Shown: positions 26,825-36,584, counted from the stretch's first letter. The stretch: 64,000 nt of DNA from Vibrio sp. 16 (GCF_963681195.1 NZ_OY808997.1:1364001-1428000); one strand, 5' to 3'. Numbers and translations: made by a program. The notes: generated from the sequence alone by a model not told the origin.

Positions 26825-27864
26825 TTGGCCTTACCGCTTGCCCCATTAAAGAGACCGCCTTTAACCAAGACAGACATAATGAAATGAACATCATTTGGAA
26901 TCACTTTTGTTTTGTTCATTTCCTTCACCCAACTCTCGGTATTTTTGATTAGGTGATAAAAGTCATTTTCTAATGCCACATGCCTTCTTGCGATCACATA
27001 CTCTCGATCAGCACCATATTCGTTCACTCTTAAAACTTTATCTGGGTCTTCATGCCACCAGTCATCTATAGATTGCAGCGCAGCACCCACTTTCTGACCA
27101 TGAAACGCCACCGTTTCTTTGCCATTACTCAGTTTCACGGTTGCCAATTGCTTGGTTGGAATACCATCCTCTTTGGTATCTAAAAACTCTTGGCTCGGGT
27201 AAACCTCATCTCCCCAACCAACAGATAACTTCGCTCGAATATCCATGTAGAAAGATTCAGAACGGTCTGATAGCGCTCGGCTTAGATAAGCCATCAAAAG
27301 CTCAAGGCTTAGTGTTGACTCTTCATCCCAGTGTCCATACCAAGATAGTCTCAGTGCATCATTAACAATTATTCTCTCTTCTTCGCTAGTCGTGACTTCA
27401 ATTGATAATGCTCGACACTCTTTATTTCTCCACAACCATGCTCCTGATAGAATATTTTTGGCATAACGGTGCGCCAGCTCTTGGTAACCATTAAGCTCCT
27501 TATATACCGAACTCAAGGACACTAACGCATTGCGTACATCATCGTTATTACATACTTCAGGGAACAAAGAATTAGCACGGATACGAAGAGAAAATGCACA
27601 ATAAATATCATCAACCCCTGGAGTAACATAACACTCTTCAATGTATTGAGGATTAGCGTAAGCCAAGTCTTGGGGAGCAACATTTTTTGCAAAAAAATTG
27701 TTGCCTTTGTAAGCTTCGGAATAGCCTGCTTTTGGTGCTCGCAACCTTGTTCTATCAATACCAACAGGACACATCTCACCATCTTTTGATAAGTAGTAAA
27801 AATACGCCTTACCTGGGGAAAGTGAACGAACATAATTCAGCTGGCTACACAAATCCATAAGCAT
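26821..27864 (-). CDS. cas7: Cascade backbone protein Cas7 (Csy3)
   Basis: Cas7f subunits polymerise along the guide, one per six bases, and form the backbone of the targeting complex that recruits TniQ. The 347-residue product has the family segment ELAHRYAKNILSGAWLWRNK, then ALQSIDDWW, and ends near SVLVKGGLFNGASG, which matches the VLANLIKGGMF-type end of known I-F3 Cas7 proteins. The ATG follows the cas8/5 stop with no gap, with AGGAA inside the preceding gene, showing tight coupling. The regular flip-out of each sixth base by its thumb explains the mismatch pattern of the ffs guide. Confidence 0.93.
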   Translation of the reverse strand: MLMDLCSQLNYVRSLSPGKAYFYYLSKDGEMCPVGIDRTRLRAPKAGYSEAYKGNNFFAKNVAPQDLAYANPQYIEECYVTPGVDDIYCAFSLRIRANSLFPEVCNNDDVRNALVSLSSVYKELNGYQELAHRYAKNILSGAWLWRNKECRALSIEVTTSEEERIIVNDALRLSWYGHWDEESTLSLELLMAYLSRALSDRSESFYMDIRAKLSVGWGDEVYPSQEFLDTKEDGIPTKQLATVKLSNGKETVAFHGQKVGAALQSIDDWWHEDPDKVLRVNEYGADREYVIARRHVALENDFYHLIKNTESWVKEMNKTKVIPNDVHFIMSVLVKGGLFNGASGKAK

Positions 27865-29952
27865 CTAATTCCTATAGTTTTTCATAAGAATAGTTGCGTA
27901 GCTGTATTCTAGCGACCAAAACGCATGCTCAAAATAGTGACCTCGACCACTAAATCGAACTTCAATCGGATTAACGCGTTTTGCAACCCCTATCGCGTTC
28001 TCTGCATAAGCATGACACTCTGTTATCGAGTTCTCACGAAATGTCGGTTTTTCCAGCAAATGATAGCCGAGAGAAACTGGATGAATGTCGGCATCGCTTG
28101 AAATCTGCAATTCAAGCTCGTCAAAGCTACTGGGCTGCAACTCGCTTGGGTATAACCAACGCCCGTATGTTGGTGCTCCTTTAATCGCGTGGAACACTTC
28201 TGACTGGCTGCCAAAAATGTTTAGCCAGTTAACCTCAGATGAAATCGGAGGCTGGAATAAGTATCCTCCCGCAAAAGCCATTGGTAACGACGCTTTTAAC
28301 TCGCTGAAGTGGTCTGCTAAACGCTCGTGACCCTTGACTCGAATCACCATATCTATTTCTAAATCGGCTAACCTCTCAGAACGAATCGTAGGACGTTTAG
28401 CATTAGAAACTGTTCTTTTAGTTGCTACTGAATTTGGCTCAGTCAGTTTGGCTGTGGACTGTATATCCTCACTTCGAACGAAAAAAGAAAAGCTTGAGAA
28501 TTCCAATGATGAGTCGCTACCGATTAACTGACTAAACTCTCTCTGATAACGGTGCATAAAGCCCCAAAGGGCGGTAAGTGACGGTGCTCCACTCAAGTAT
28601 GGACTACTCATCGCCACCGCATCCTGAACTCGCATGGAAGTCAGATAGATGTATTGTTCGCTTTGAGTAGTTTCATCACTAGTGCTCGGCTTACTCAATT
28701 GATTCAGTACCCAAACTATCTGACACTTAATGACTTGTAATAGTTTGGGGTGATAAGCAAACTTATGAGTAAATTTATTTTCCTGCAGCACATAGTGAAG
28801 TCGGTGATTGAATTGGGTTGCGAGTGATTTAAGCTCTGACTCGGGTAACGTCAAAAATGCACTCGCTAAAGAATCTAGGCTATTTAAAAACTGCTCACTT
28901 GGATTTAAATTAGCTCGATCGCGCAATTCAATTAATGGCAACATCCATAGCGCTATCTGCTTTCTCAAGATCTTACTTTGGACATTGCGTGCTTTATCTC
29001 TTTGCTTGTTAGTTTTGAGTGGTTCACTGCCAGTCAACCTGCTGAGCACCAAGCAGACTTGATGATTTGTAACTTGATAATCATCAAAGTAGCGACCGGT
29101 TTTATTGCGGTTTGTCGCTAACGTCCCATTTAGTGTCGACTTTACCCCAAGTGGATAGTTCATTATTTTCATGTTCCCACCAAGGCTTCCGCAAAGGCTT
29201 CCAATACTTGCGGAATTGGGCAGTGATGAGGTAACAAAACTCAGTTTGCTCTCCTTATCCCGAGCTCGAACCTCGAGCTCTCGCTGTATTGAGTGGTTCA
29301 CAACCGGGGTAATGGATACATAGTCGTTCTCCCATGGAAATCGTAACTGCTTGCTATACGAACTGACTGATGTTGGAAAGGTTGAATCTGGAACTTGTGC
29401 GTTAATCGCCTTTTGCAAAGCGACGAGAGTTTTGACCTCTAACCCAAAGTCTTGCAATAACGCTAACCAAATGTGGTGTCCTTCTCGCACTAGCGTGAGA
29501 ACATTGGTTGATTTGGATTGCCAACGAAAAGGATTCAATAACCACAATACGTGTCGGTAATATGCTGAGTTGTGCGCCCAGCCTAAACTCGGTTCAAGAC
29601 TTCTTCCCGAAATAAACACTTCATCGGTTTGCAAAGGTTTAGCAATCAGCCTCTGCTCTGCTACGCGGCAGTCTGGATATTTCAAATTGTGCGAGTGAAA
29701 CCATTTCAATTCCCCTATTGATGAGTCTATGTTTTCTGAATCGCTCAAATGCTGCTTCGCACGGACTTTGTCTAACCAGTCATTGCATTTATCGCCTTTA
29801 TGATGAGAGCTTAGGTTAACTAGTACCGTTAATGCCGTCTCCTCAAGCCCGTCGACTTCAATGTCTGCGGTGTAAGGCATGAACCATTTTTTCAACATTG
29901 CCTGCTTTTTATTCGCATCTTCAATTGAGAGCAACTCAATAAGTTTCGTCAT
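27865..29952 (-). CDS. cas8/5: Cas8/Cas5 fusion protein (I-F3 type)
   Basis: In I-F3 elements Cas8f and Cas5f are fused; the protein recognises the PAM, caps the 5' handle and carries a helical bundle. The 695-residue product has an N-terminal Cas8-like region (FHSHNLKYPDCRVAEQR, WLLNPFRWQS) and a helical middle. The C-terminal Cas5-like part contains RLADLEIDMVIRVKGHERLA, a glycine-rich AFAGGYLFQPP and GRGHYFEHAFWSLEYSYA. The start is set at ATG 29952, two bases after the tniQ stop; an upstream frame extends into tniQ and is unlikely. Length suits a fusion rather than either part alone. Confidence 0.9.
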   Translation of the reverse strand: MTKLIELLSIEDANKKQAMLKKWFMPYTADIEVDGLEETALTVLVNLSSHHKGDKCNDWLDKVRAKQHLSDSENIDSSIGELKWFHSHNLKYPDCRVAEQRLIAKPLQTDEVFISGRSLEPSLGWAHNSAYYRHVLWLLNPFRWQSKSTNVLTLVREGHHIWLALLQDFGLEVKTLVALQKAINAQVPDSTFPTSVSSYSKQLRFPWENDYVSITPVVNHSIQRELEVRARDKESKLSFVTSSLPNSASIGSLCGSLGGNMKIMNYPLGVKSTLNGTLATNRNKTGRYFDDYQVTNHQVCLVLSRLTGSEPLKTNKQRDKARNVQSKILRKQIALWMLPLIELRDRANLNPSEQFLNSLDSLASAFLTLPESELKSLATQFNHRLHYVLQENKFTHKFAYHPKLLQVIKCQIVWVLNQLSKPSTSDETTQSEQYIYLTSMRVQDAVAMSSPYLSGAPSLTALWGFMHRYQREFSQLIGSDSSLEFSSFSFFVRSEDIQSTAKLTEPNSVATKRTVSNAKRPTIRSERLADLEIDMVIRVKGHERLADHFSELKASLPMAFAGGYLFQPPISSEVNWLNIFGSQSEVFHAIKGAPTYGRWLYPSELQPSSFDELELQISSDADIHPVSLGYHLLEKPTFRENSITECHAYAENAIGVAKRVNPIEVRFSGRGHYFEHAFWSLEYSYATILMKNYRN

Positions 29953-29954
29953 GC

Positions 29955-31166
29955 TTACCACTCCGGCAAATATACGCATAGCCCATCCATTTCTGAGCTC
30001 ATTCGAGTTAGCTTAGTTTCTACCACGCTTCTTAGCGTGAAAGCCGATTCATGGCTGGCTATTTTAGTATGCATACGCGGCCGAATAGCAGCTTTGATTT
30101 CACCAAACTCATAGAGCCGATATACTTCATCTGTTGTGCAAGAAAGCAATGTAGAGGCTTCTAACGGGCTTAGCAGCACATCACCAACATTTCCCTTAGA
30201 TGAGGCTGGGTTATCCGAAACAAGCCCTGAGAGATACCTCAACACTTCATTCAACACTAAGTTTTTACTCAACTCGCGGCTCGGCAAATGACGACAGTCT
30301 TTAAGCAAGCTGCCAAACGCCTCTGAAAAGAAAGCCTTTCGCCAATCTCTCACTCGAACTACATCAGCTTTTAGCACCAATGCATCTAAGTCCTCTTTGA
30401 GTGATGTTGGCCATGCGAAGCAATAGTCAATAAAGGCTTCAAAGCTAATATCATCGACGTCACTATAGCGACTTACATACCAAATTAAAAAACCGTAGCG
30501 TTCAGATAAAGTCATTCCTGCTTTCAATAATCCCAAGGGTTTTGAATCGCTTCCTGATAACCATCGAGCTACCAATACCTCAGCCTCTGACGCGTCCTCT
30601 ACTGGCGAGTTTCGGAGTTCATAACCACATTCACACTGGCTAATGCTCTCGGTACCTTGATATTCTAGTCTCGATATACACTCAGGGCAGTGATGAACCA
30701 GTTTACAGCCATGATGTTCACAAGCTTGGTGAGAGATATATTGCCACTGCTGGCGAATGTAGGGAGCTTCGCTAATACACAGAGGGCAAATTGGCGTGAA
30801 GCGTTTGCGAAGAAAAGCATACGGGTAGTCAGACCCGAATCTATGTACCGCTTTGTATTGCGGAGAGAATTGAGCTTTCGAATGTGATAGCGCGAGACGC
30901 AGTACACCAAAGTTATTGAGCTTGAATTGGTTCTCAAGGTGAATAAGAACCCGCGCTCGCATTTGGCTTGTTGTTTGAGCGTGGTAGATGTTGACTCGAT
31001 TGAGCTCTAAAGGGAAAGCACCAGAAATCGCTTCATGCTGATCCATCGTGTCAAACCAGATGTCTTCAGCAAAATGAGAAAATCGCTCGTAGCCTTGTTC
31101 TTGCGATAAGCGTAACAAGAAGCTCTCTAGCGACTCGTCAGGGTATAGTTGAAGGTCGGTATTCAC
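29955..31166 (-). CDS. tniQ: Transposition targeting protein TniQ
   Basis: TniQ joins Cascade at the PAM-distal end and brings in TnsC and the transposase. The product (about 403 residues) begins MNTDLQLYPDESLESFLLRL, close to the PYSDESLESFFIRVA start of the V. cholerae I-F3 TniQ. It has zinc-binding motifs CPLC...HQACEHHGC and CPEC...CECGY, helical repeats ending ELSKNLVLNEVLRYLSGL, and a C-terminal LSPLEASTLLSCTTDEV motif. A GTG at 31166 behind GGTGG is chosen; an ATG 57 bases upstream would put the regulator-binding palindrome inside the coding region. It heads the cas operon. There is no tnsD, so this is the only target selector visible. Confidence 0.93.
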   Translation of the reverse strand: MNTDLQLYPDESLESFLLRLSQEQGYERFSHFAEDIWFDTMDQHEAISGAFPLELNRVNIYHAQTTSQMRARVLIHLENQFKLNNFGVLRLALSHSKAQFSPQYKAVHRFGSDYPYAFLRKRFTPICPLCISEAPYIRQQWQYISHQACEHHGCKLVHHCPECISRLEYQGTESISQCECGYELRNSPVEDASEAEVLVARWLSGSDSKPLGLLKAGMTLSERYGFLIWYVSRYSDVDDISFEAFIDYCFAWPTSLKEDLDALVLKADVVRVRDWRKAFFSEAFGSLLKDCRHLPSRELSKNLVLNEVLRYLSGLVSDNPASSKGNVGDVLLSPLEASTLLSCTTDEVYRLYEFGEIKAAIRPRMHTKIASHESAFTLRSVVETKLTRMSSEMDGLCVYLPEW

Positions 31167-31179
31167 ATGCCACCAATAA

Positions 31180-31198
31180 AACTTAGATAACCTAAGTT
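31180..31198. promoter_or_regulatory. Xre operator upstream of tniQ
   Basis: AACTTAGATAACCTAAGTT is a palindrome CTTAG-N5-CTAAG located 14 bp before the tniQ GTG. The same motif occurs twice in the xre promoter (44135-44152 and 44169-44187). Repression of the whole tniQ-cas-array transcript by the element's Xre protein is the simplest reading. Confidence 0.75.
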
Positions 31199-31363
31199 TT
31201 ATTATTGCGGCTAAATTAGTCAACGCAAATATGAAGGGGTAAACTGTGACTAAAAACTGATTCCGGGTTTGCCGCCTTGGCAGTTAGGGCACTTTCGTTG
31301 GAATATGCCAGTTCCGTTTAGTAAGCCTATCTCTCAGCGAACCACTCCATTAGTAAACGTTAG

Positions 31364-32359
31364 CTATTCGACTTTTTCTACGTTCAACCCACTTTGCTCT
31401 GCAAAGTGAATCAATCGAGTGATATTGCTTAGGCTCCACTGGTTGGTGATGGCTATCACCTCGTCGTTAGGCAACGTAATTAGCGCATCTTCATCGCTGT
31501 GGAAACGGCGAATTCTACCTTGAGGTATATCATCCGCTAGGATGGCAATGCGTCGTCTTACTGGCTCGTTATATGCGTTGAGTACATCATTCAAGCTGTG
31601 TGGCTGATGCTTCTCGATCCAGTCTGTAACTAACGCGAGCGCGAGGTGACGCTTTTTATAGGTATGACCGTTATAGCGGTACTCCGAGTAATCTTTTTCG
31701 CCTTTTTGAACGCTGGTGCGCTGCTCGGCACGCTTCTCACGGAACTTCACCTGGTACTCTTCTACCTCGGGTACAGGGATGATCTGTTCGGCATTGATCA
31801 GTACATCTTCTTGGTAACGGTAAGGTGTGAGGCGCACACAACTGATATCGATGCCTTTGTCACGCAACCACAAGACAGAAGTGGTGAGTTCTTTACCGAA
31901 GTCTGCTGAGGCTAGAACGATTCGAACATCGTTACCAAAGTCATCCAAGCTGTTTTCATCAAGATCGACAAACTCTAGAATGGCTTCGCGGGCATCAATC
32001 TCTTGGCCTTCTTTCTTCAGGTATTGAGCATAGTAGTCACACGCTTTATCGAACGTCATAGTAGAGATCATTGCGGCATATCGTAGCGCTTGCAATTCCA
32101 TATGCGCACCGATTTCATCCCGTTTAAGCTCGATGACGACTAAGTTTGCATTCTTGTCGATAGCTAGCAGATCTATACGGCGACGGCTGTCTTCCCAGTC
32201 TGAAAACTCCTCTGATATCACCAAACAATCAGGTGCGATGGCATCAATACAGCCTTTCAGTGCTTCTTGTAAATCGTGCCGCTCTTGCAGCCCTTCGGCT
32301 GCAAAAGTGGTCGGTGTCAGTGCGGTGAGGTTTTTATTGGCGATATTGTATAGGCTCAT
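31364..32359 (-). CDS. PD-(D/E)XK (NucS/DUF91-like) nuclease-domain protein linked to hsdS
   Basis: A 331-residue protein with a PD-(D/E)XK nuclease core: RRRIDLLAIDKNANLVVIELKRDE (here the RIDLLAID...VVIELKR pattern, residues about 62-80), followed by a helix MELQALRYAAMIS. The C-terminal part (GHTYKKRHLALALVTDWIEK and RRIAILADDIPQGRIRRF) may bind DNA. It begins three bases after hsdS, so it is the last gene of the hsdM-hsdS operon. Such proteins accompany many type I restriction loci, with unclear role. It ends 140 bp before the tniQ upstream region. Confidence 0.75.
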   Translation of the reverse strand: MSLYNIANKNLTALTPTTFAAEGLQERHDLQEALKGCIDAIAPDCLVISEEFSDWEDSRRRIDLLAIDKNANLVVIELKRDEIGAHMELQALRYAAMISTMTFDKACDYYAQYLKKEGQEIDAREAILEFVDLDENSLDDFGNDVRIVLASADFGKELTTSVLWLRDKGIDISCVRLTPYRYQEDVLINAEQIIPVPEVEEYQVKFREKRAEQRTSVQKGEKDYSEYRYNGHTYKKRHLALALVTDWIEKHQPHSLNDVLNAYNEPVRRRIAILADDIPQGRIRRFHSDEDALITLPNDEVIAITNQWSLSNITRLIHFAEQSGLNVEKVE

Positions 32360-32361
32360 GT

Positions 32362-34146
32362 TTACACTGCCTGTTCAACGATAGCGTCAGTCAAGTGAAG
32401 TTGGGTGGCTTGAGATTCGTTCAAACGAGCCTTAAGTTGTTGGCAGATAGACAGTAAGCTGTCGATTCGCTCAACAATATTTTTTTGTTCATTGGTTGGC
32501 GGTAGAGCAAACAAAGTTACCTGTACTTTCGTGGGAGATGAATGCCTAACTGTTGTTCCCGTGCATGTTCTAGCCAACTCAGATCTTAAATAAGGACTAT
32601 TAAAATACCAAGAAATATAGTCTTTACGAACAGCATCATGGTATGGCGTGAGCTTTGCCAAACGTTGGTTGTGAAGGTAAGTTCGGCCATCTTCAGGAAT
32701 AAATGCTGCACTTCCTAATAACCCTGGTGCCTGCTCCGTTAAAGGAATAATCAAATCATTAGCTTCGAAAATAAACTCTACTTCCAATGGCCCATCATAG
32801 TATTTAGTTCTATCTCCACGATCTCTAAAGCCACCAGTCTCGTAAAAGTTTCCAGGAGTTGTTAATACATAAGGCCCTGAACTTTCGAGAAAATATGAAC
32901 TTTTGAAAGCATATCCATGCTTTAGTGCCACAACATCGTCAACTCGACACCACTCCCACCCGCTAGGCAGTTCAAACGGCTTTTCATCTTCAGAAATCGG
33001 TGGCAGTGCTTTTTGCTTCTTGATTTTCTTCTCTTTGACTAACTGCGCTTTTTCTTCCGCAATTCTTTTCAGTAACTCAGAAGCAGGCTCATCATTTGGA
33101 TCTTGCGAAACCAACTTACCCATCACCGCCAGTTGTAGAATGGTTTGCTTGAGCTGGTCGATGCTTTCTTCAGTGGTAAATAAGGTATCGAAATGCTCGC
33201 TGATTCGCTCCCAGTTTTGCATCAACTCGTCAGCATCGGCAGAGTTGGTGAGTGTGTCCAACAGAGTTGTCACCAGCACTTGATGCGCTTCGATACTGGC
33301 TTCGGTTTGTTGCTCTAGCTGATCGCAGAGTGCCATTAGCTCATCGACTTTGGCGACGATGCGTTTCTGCTGATTGAATGGTGGTACGATAAACAACAAC
33401 TGCTTTAACGCCGTCGCGTTTACATTAGGTTGTCCTGTTCCAGCAGAGTTTTCAATCAGTTGCTTCCAGTACAACTGGCTTCCTAAAAATACCTTAGTAA
33501 ATGGCGCATAGACTGCTTGAACTCTTTTTACACGTATCAAATATGATGCAAAGACGGCTTGTAAGTCGATATTTTCAACAAGATATGACTTGCCTATAGT
33601 GCCACCTGTCCTAGCAATTAAAATATCATCATTTTCAAGTAAGTAAGATTTAGCTTTTTCTTCAGTAATATCACAAGCTGGGACTGTCCCCCAGTTCACC
33701 TTATCATTCTGAATGTCAGTAATTCTAAGCAGTCTGACTCCTTCCGAATTGGGTTTTGCTGAAGCTGTATACCCATAGTGAATATCACTACTTAAATTTC
33801 CTAGCCTCGTCCATTCCCAACCCTTTGGAACATTAAATGGAGCTTCTTGTTCAGTAACTTCAGGAAGAGCTTTTTGTTTCTTAATCTTCTTCTCTTTCAC
33901 TAACTGCGTTTTTTCAGCAGCAATACGCTCAAGCAACACTGAAGCAGGCTCATCATTAGGATCTTGAGGAACAAGCTTTCCTCGCACAGCTAACTCTAGA
34001 ATCAGCTCACGCAGCTTCTTAACGCCATACAGTTCAAGCTTCTTGCTGCTACCTCGACCAGAGGTTGATCTGGTCTTAACTGCTGAAGTCCAGATATCAA
34101 TATGCTCGGTGATTAGCTTATTCATAGGTGATTGGTCGACTGCCAT
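32362..34146 (-). CDS. hsdS: Type I restriction enzyme specificity subunit HsdS
   Basis: HsdS selects the bipartite DNA target for both methylation and cleavage. The 594-residue product shows two target-recognition domains (beginning GWEWTRLGNLSSDIHYG and GWEWCRVDDVVALKHGYAF), each followed by a helical spacer with PPFNQQKRIVAKVDELMALC or PPTNEQKNIVERIDSLL. The linker segment LVKEKKIKKQKALP occurs twice, marking the internal duplication. It overlaps the hsdM stop by one base (TAATG), showing coupling. The extra N-terminal region of about 90 residues is larger than usual. Confidence 0.95.
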   Translation of the reverse strand: MAVDQSPMNKLITEHIDIWTSAVKTRSTSGRGSSKKLELYGVKKLRELILELAVRGKLVPQDPNDEPASVLLERIAAEKTQLVKEKKIKKQKALPEVTEQEAPFNVPKGWEWTRLGNLSSDIHYGYTASAKPNSEGVRLLRITDIQNDKVNWGTVPACDITEEKAKSYLLENDDILIARTGGTIGKSYLVENIDLQAVFASYLIRVKRVQAVYAPFTKVFLGSQLYWKQLIENSAGTGQPNVNATALKQLLFIVPPFNQQKRIVAKVDELMALCDQLEQQTEASIEAHQVLVTTLLDTLTNSADADELMQNWERISEHFDTLFTTEESIDQLKQTILQLAVMGKLVSQDPNDEPASELLKRIAEEKAQLVKEKKIKKQKALPPISEDEKPFELPSGWEWCRVDDVVALKHGYAFKSSYFLESSGPYVLTTPGNFYETGGFRDRGDRTKYYDGPLEVEFIFEANDLIIPLTEQAPGLLGSAAFIPEDGRTYLHNQRLAKLTPYHDAVRKDYISWYFNSPYLRSELARTCTGTTVRHSSPTKVQVTLFALPPTNEQKNIVERIDSLLSICQQLKARLNESQATQLHLTDAIVEQAV

Positions 34147-35636
34147 TATTGCTCTCCACCTTGCTTTTTACCTTGAATGGTAGAGCTAAGCGCATCACCG
34201 AGAATGCCTTTCAGTTGGTCACGCAGTGCTTTGATGTCTTGTTGTTGCTGCTGATAGTTCGCCAGTAACTCTTCAGGATCATGGCTGATTACTTCGCCCT
34301 GATACGGGTTTTTAATATCAAGGTTAAAGTTGCGCTCGATTATATCTTCAATCGACACTTTCCAAGCTTGCTTGGTCTCGATGCGGCTAGCGAATCCATC
34401 GGCCTCATTACCCCACCAATCGATCTCTTGCTGGAACTCTTCAAACTTCATTGGTTTGGTTTTGCTGTAGTTCTTCACGCCTTCTGGGTAAGGGTGCTCA
34501 TAGAACCACACTTCTTTGGTCGGTTGGCCTTTGGTAAAGAACAGAATGTTGGTCTTAATACCCGTGTATGGGTTGAACACGCCATTAGGTAAGCGAACAA
34601 TCGTGTGCAGGTTACACTCTTCCGTCAGCATCTTTTTGATTTTGGTTTTTACGCCTTCACCAAACAAGGTGCCATCAGGCAGCACCACACCTGCGCGGCC
34701 ATCTTTATCCAATACTTCGACAATAAGCTGCAAGAACAGATCGGCGGTTTCACGAGTCTGCATTTCGGCAGGGAAGTTCTTTTCAATCCCGTCCTCTTCT
34801 GTGCCGCCAAACGGTGGGTTAGTCGCAATCACATTGATATTGCTGTCCCAGTTTGAAAGCGGCTTGTTAAGCGTGTTGCCGTGCTTGATCTGCACAGGGA
34901 CTTCGATGCCGTGGAGCATCATATTGGTGATACACAGCAAATGTGGCAGTTGTTTCTTCTCTACACCATGGATTTGCTTTTGCAGCGTTTGGTGGTCGGC
35001 TGTGCTGGTCACGTAGTTTTCTTTGACGTGATCGAAAGAGCAAGCCAGGAATCCACCCGTGCCGCAGGCGGGATCCATAATTTGCTCACCCAGTTTAGGG
35101 TCAAGACGATTGACGATAAAGCGAGTCACAGCGCGAGGGGTATAGAACTCACCTGCATTACCTGCGCTTTGTAGGTCGCGTAGGATTTGCTCGTAGATAT
35201 CACCAAACAGGTGGCGTTCTTTAGAGTCAGTAAAGTCGATCTCGTTGAGTTTGTTAATCACCTGGCGCAGTAGTGTGCCATTTTTCATGTAGTTGAAGGC
35301 ATCACTAAAGGCTTCTTTCACTACAAAACCGCGTGGGTTGGTATCTTTCGGCGCAGTAAGGTTTTTTAACGTTGGGAATAGGTCATCATTGATAAATTCC
35401 AGCAGCTCATCACCTGTAATGCCTTGGTTATCTGCCGCCCAGTTACGCCATAGGTATTTCGCTGGGATGGGTTCGCGGTAATCATCTAACTCGAACTCTA
35501 GCTCTTCCTCTTGAGCATCAAACACTTTAAGGAATAAAAGCCACGACATTTGGCCTAGACGCTGCGCGTCACCATCTACACCCGCATCTTTGCGCATGAT
35601 GTCTTGAATAGACTTGATAACTGAACTGATTGACAT
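34146..35636 (-). CDS. hsdM: Type I restriction-modification methyltransferase HsdM
   Basis: HsdM methylates adenines in the sequence chosen by HsdS. The 496-residue product has the HsdM N-terminal helical domain (RKDAGVDGDAQRLGQMSWLL), the S-adenosylmethionine motif DPACGTGGF, and catalytic NPPFGG in NVIATNPPFGG. Ahead of these lies GEFYTPRAVTRFIV, standard for the family. It starts the hsdM-hsdS-nuclease operon. Its hsdR partner lies 4 kb upstream on the same strand, separated by several unrelated cargo genes. Confidence 0.96.
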   Translation of the reverse strand: MSISSVIKSIQDIMRKDAGVDGDAQRLGQMSWLLFLKVFDAQEEELEFELDDYREPIPAKYLWRNWAADNQGITGDELLEFINDDLFPTLKNLTAPKDTNPRGFVVKEAFSDAFNYMKNGTLLRQVINKLNEIDFTDSKERHLFGDIYEQILRDLQSAGNAGEFYTPRAVTRFIVNRLDPKLGEQIMDPACGTGGFLACSFDHVKENYVTSTADHQTLQKQIHGVEKKQLPHLLCITNMMLHGIEVPVQIKHGNTLNKPLSNWDSNINVIATNPPFGGTEEDGIEKNFPAEMQTRETADLFLQLIVEVLDKDGRAGVVLPDGTLFGEGVKTKIKKMLTEECNLHTIVRLPNGVFNPYTGIKTNILFFTKGQPTKEVWFYEHPYPEGVKNYSKTKPMKFEEFQQEIDWWGNEADGFASRIETKQAWKVSIEDIIERNFNLDIKNPYQGEVISHDPEELLANYQQQQQDIKALRDQLKGILGDALSSTIQGKKQGGEQ

Positions 35637-35801
35637 GGATTTCTACTACTAACTGACTGAAAAATTGGGGCTGATTATAGCAGAATTGATATGAAAAACG
35701 TGAATTAGTGCATATGCAAAAGGGTGGTTATTTATGGTTCAATAAACAATAATCAAGTGAATATAAAACTAATAAATTGATCAGTAGGTTGTCTAGGTTT
35801 C

Positions 35802-36200
35802 ATGAAAATAGAATGCCCACATTGTCAGACCGACAATGATATCGAGTTTGCGGAGAATATTGCTTGCAAAGAGTGTGAGAAGAGTTTTAAAGGCTTCAAT
35901 TTCGGCAAGCGTAAGTTAGTGTCAGCGAGTACAGCATTAGCAGTAGGGTTGTTTGGCGGTTATAAGGTGAGCGGTGCTCTAGAAGAAGAGCGTTACCCTA
36001 TCGAAGTGGAGTATGCCATCGTTGATACCTGCGTTAACTCAGCAAAGAATATGGTGTCGGTAAGTTGGTATGAAAGTAAGCGAGAAACGTGTTTATGCGC
36101 TCTTGCAGAAACGGAAAAGTCTGTACCGTATTCAGACTATAAATCGGATCAACAGTTGTTTTTAAGCAATTTTAAGTTGAACGCCAAAGGCTGTTCTTAG
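35802..36200 (+). CDS. Small zinc-ribbon membrane-anchored protein
   Basis: A 132-residue protein starting MKIECPHCQTDNDIEF with a four-cysteine zinc ribbon (CPHC...CKEC). A basic stretch (FGKRKL) and a hydrophobic segment (VSASTALAVGLFGGYKVSG, about residues 47-66) follow. The remaining domain has four cysteines (DTCVNS, ETCLCALAE, KGCS). It is divergent from hsdM. No function is known to me; a small membrane sensor or anchor is possible. Confidence 0.6.
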   Translation: MKIECPHCQTDNDIEFAENIACKECEKSFKGFNFGKRKLVSASTALAVGLFGGYKVSGALEEERYPIEVEYAIVDTCVNSAKNMVSVSWYESKRETCLCALAETEKSVPYSDYKSDQQLFLSNFKLNAKGCS

Positions 36201-36238
36201 TTAGAAAATGAGGCAGCGATGGCTGCCTCAGAACATTG

Positions 36239-36349
36239 CTAGCGTTTAGGTGTGTTGCCACGACCTTTGCCTGAAGGTTTGCCAGTTGTGCTTGGGTAGT
36301 TTGGATTACCTTTCGACGCAGTCTTTGATGCAGAACTTGGTTTTGCCAT
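36239..36349 (-). CDS. Small basic protein (36 residues)
   Basis: A 36-residue product, MAKPSSASKTASKGNPNYPS then TTGKPSGKGRGNTPKR, rich in Lys, Ser, Gly and Pro and probably disordered. It has a good ribosome site (AGGAGTAACC) and starts 12 bp after the preceding 49-residue gene, so the two form a small operon. The composition resembles small stress or nucleic-acid-binding proteins; function unknown. Confidence 0.6.
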   Translation of the reverse strand: MAKPSSASKTASKGNPNYPSTTGKPSGKGRGNTPKR

Positions 36350-36360
36350 GATGGTTACTC

Positions 36361-36510
36361 CTATTTACCTTGCTTTTGGTTGTTGGCAGCAGCGCGTTGA
36401 GCACGGGCAGCGAACGAATCTTTAGATACTTGTCCGCCATTTTGTTTTGCTTGATTCGCTTGAATGCGAGCAGCGGCTTCTGGGGTCATTGGTGTTTTGT
36501 TTTTAGACAT
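36361..36510 (-). CDS. Small SMP-like protein (49 residues)
   Basis: The product starts MSKNKTPMTPEAAARIQANQ and continues with an Ala/Gln/Lys-rich helix (SFAARAQRAAANNQKQGK). TPEAAARIQ is the core of the seed-maturation-protein-like (SMP) domain found in small bacterial proteins. The ATG at 36510 has AAGGAAAA upstream; a longer frame extends into the divergent neighbour and is not credible. It is the first gene of a two-gene unit with the 36-residue protein. Confidence 0.65.
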   Translation of the reverse strand: MSKNKTPMTPEAAARIQANQAKQNGGQVSKDSFAARAQRAAANNQKQGK

Positions 36511-36584
36511 AATATTTTCCTTTTCGCTTATGAATGATTGTCTCCGCTGAGACCATTGCATAGTAACTAGTAAGGTAGGGACAA

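Noticed and set aside
31167..31223. Longer TniQ start at 31223
   Set aside because: It would place the Xre operator palindrome within the coding region and precede the conserved start; the GTG at 31166 has a ribosome site and matches the length of known I-F3 TniQ.
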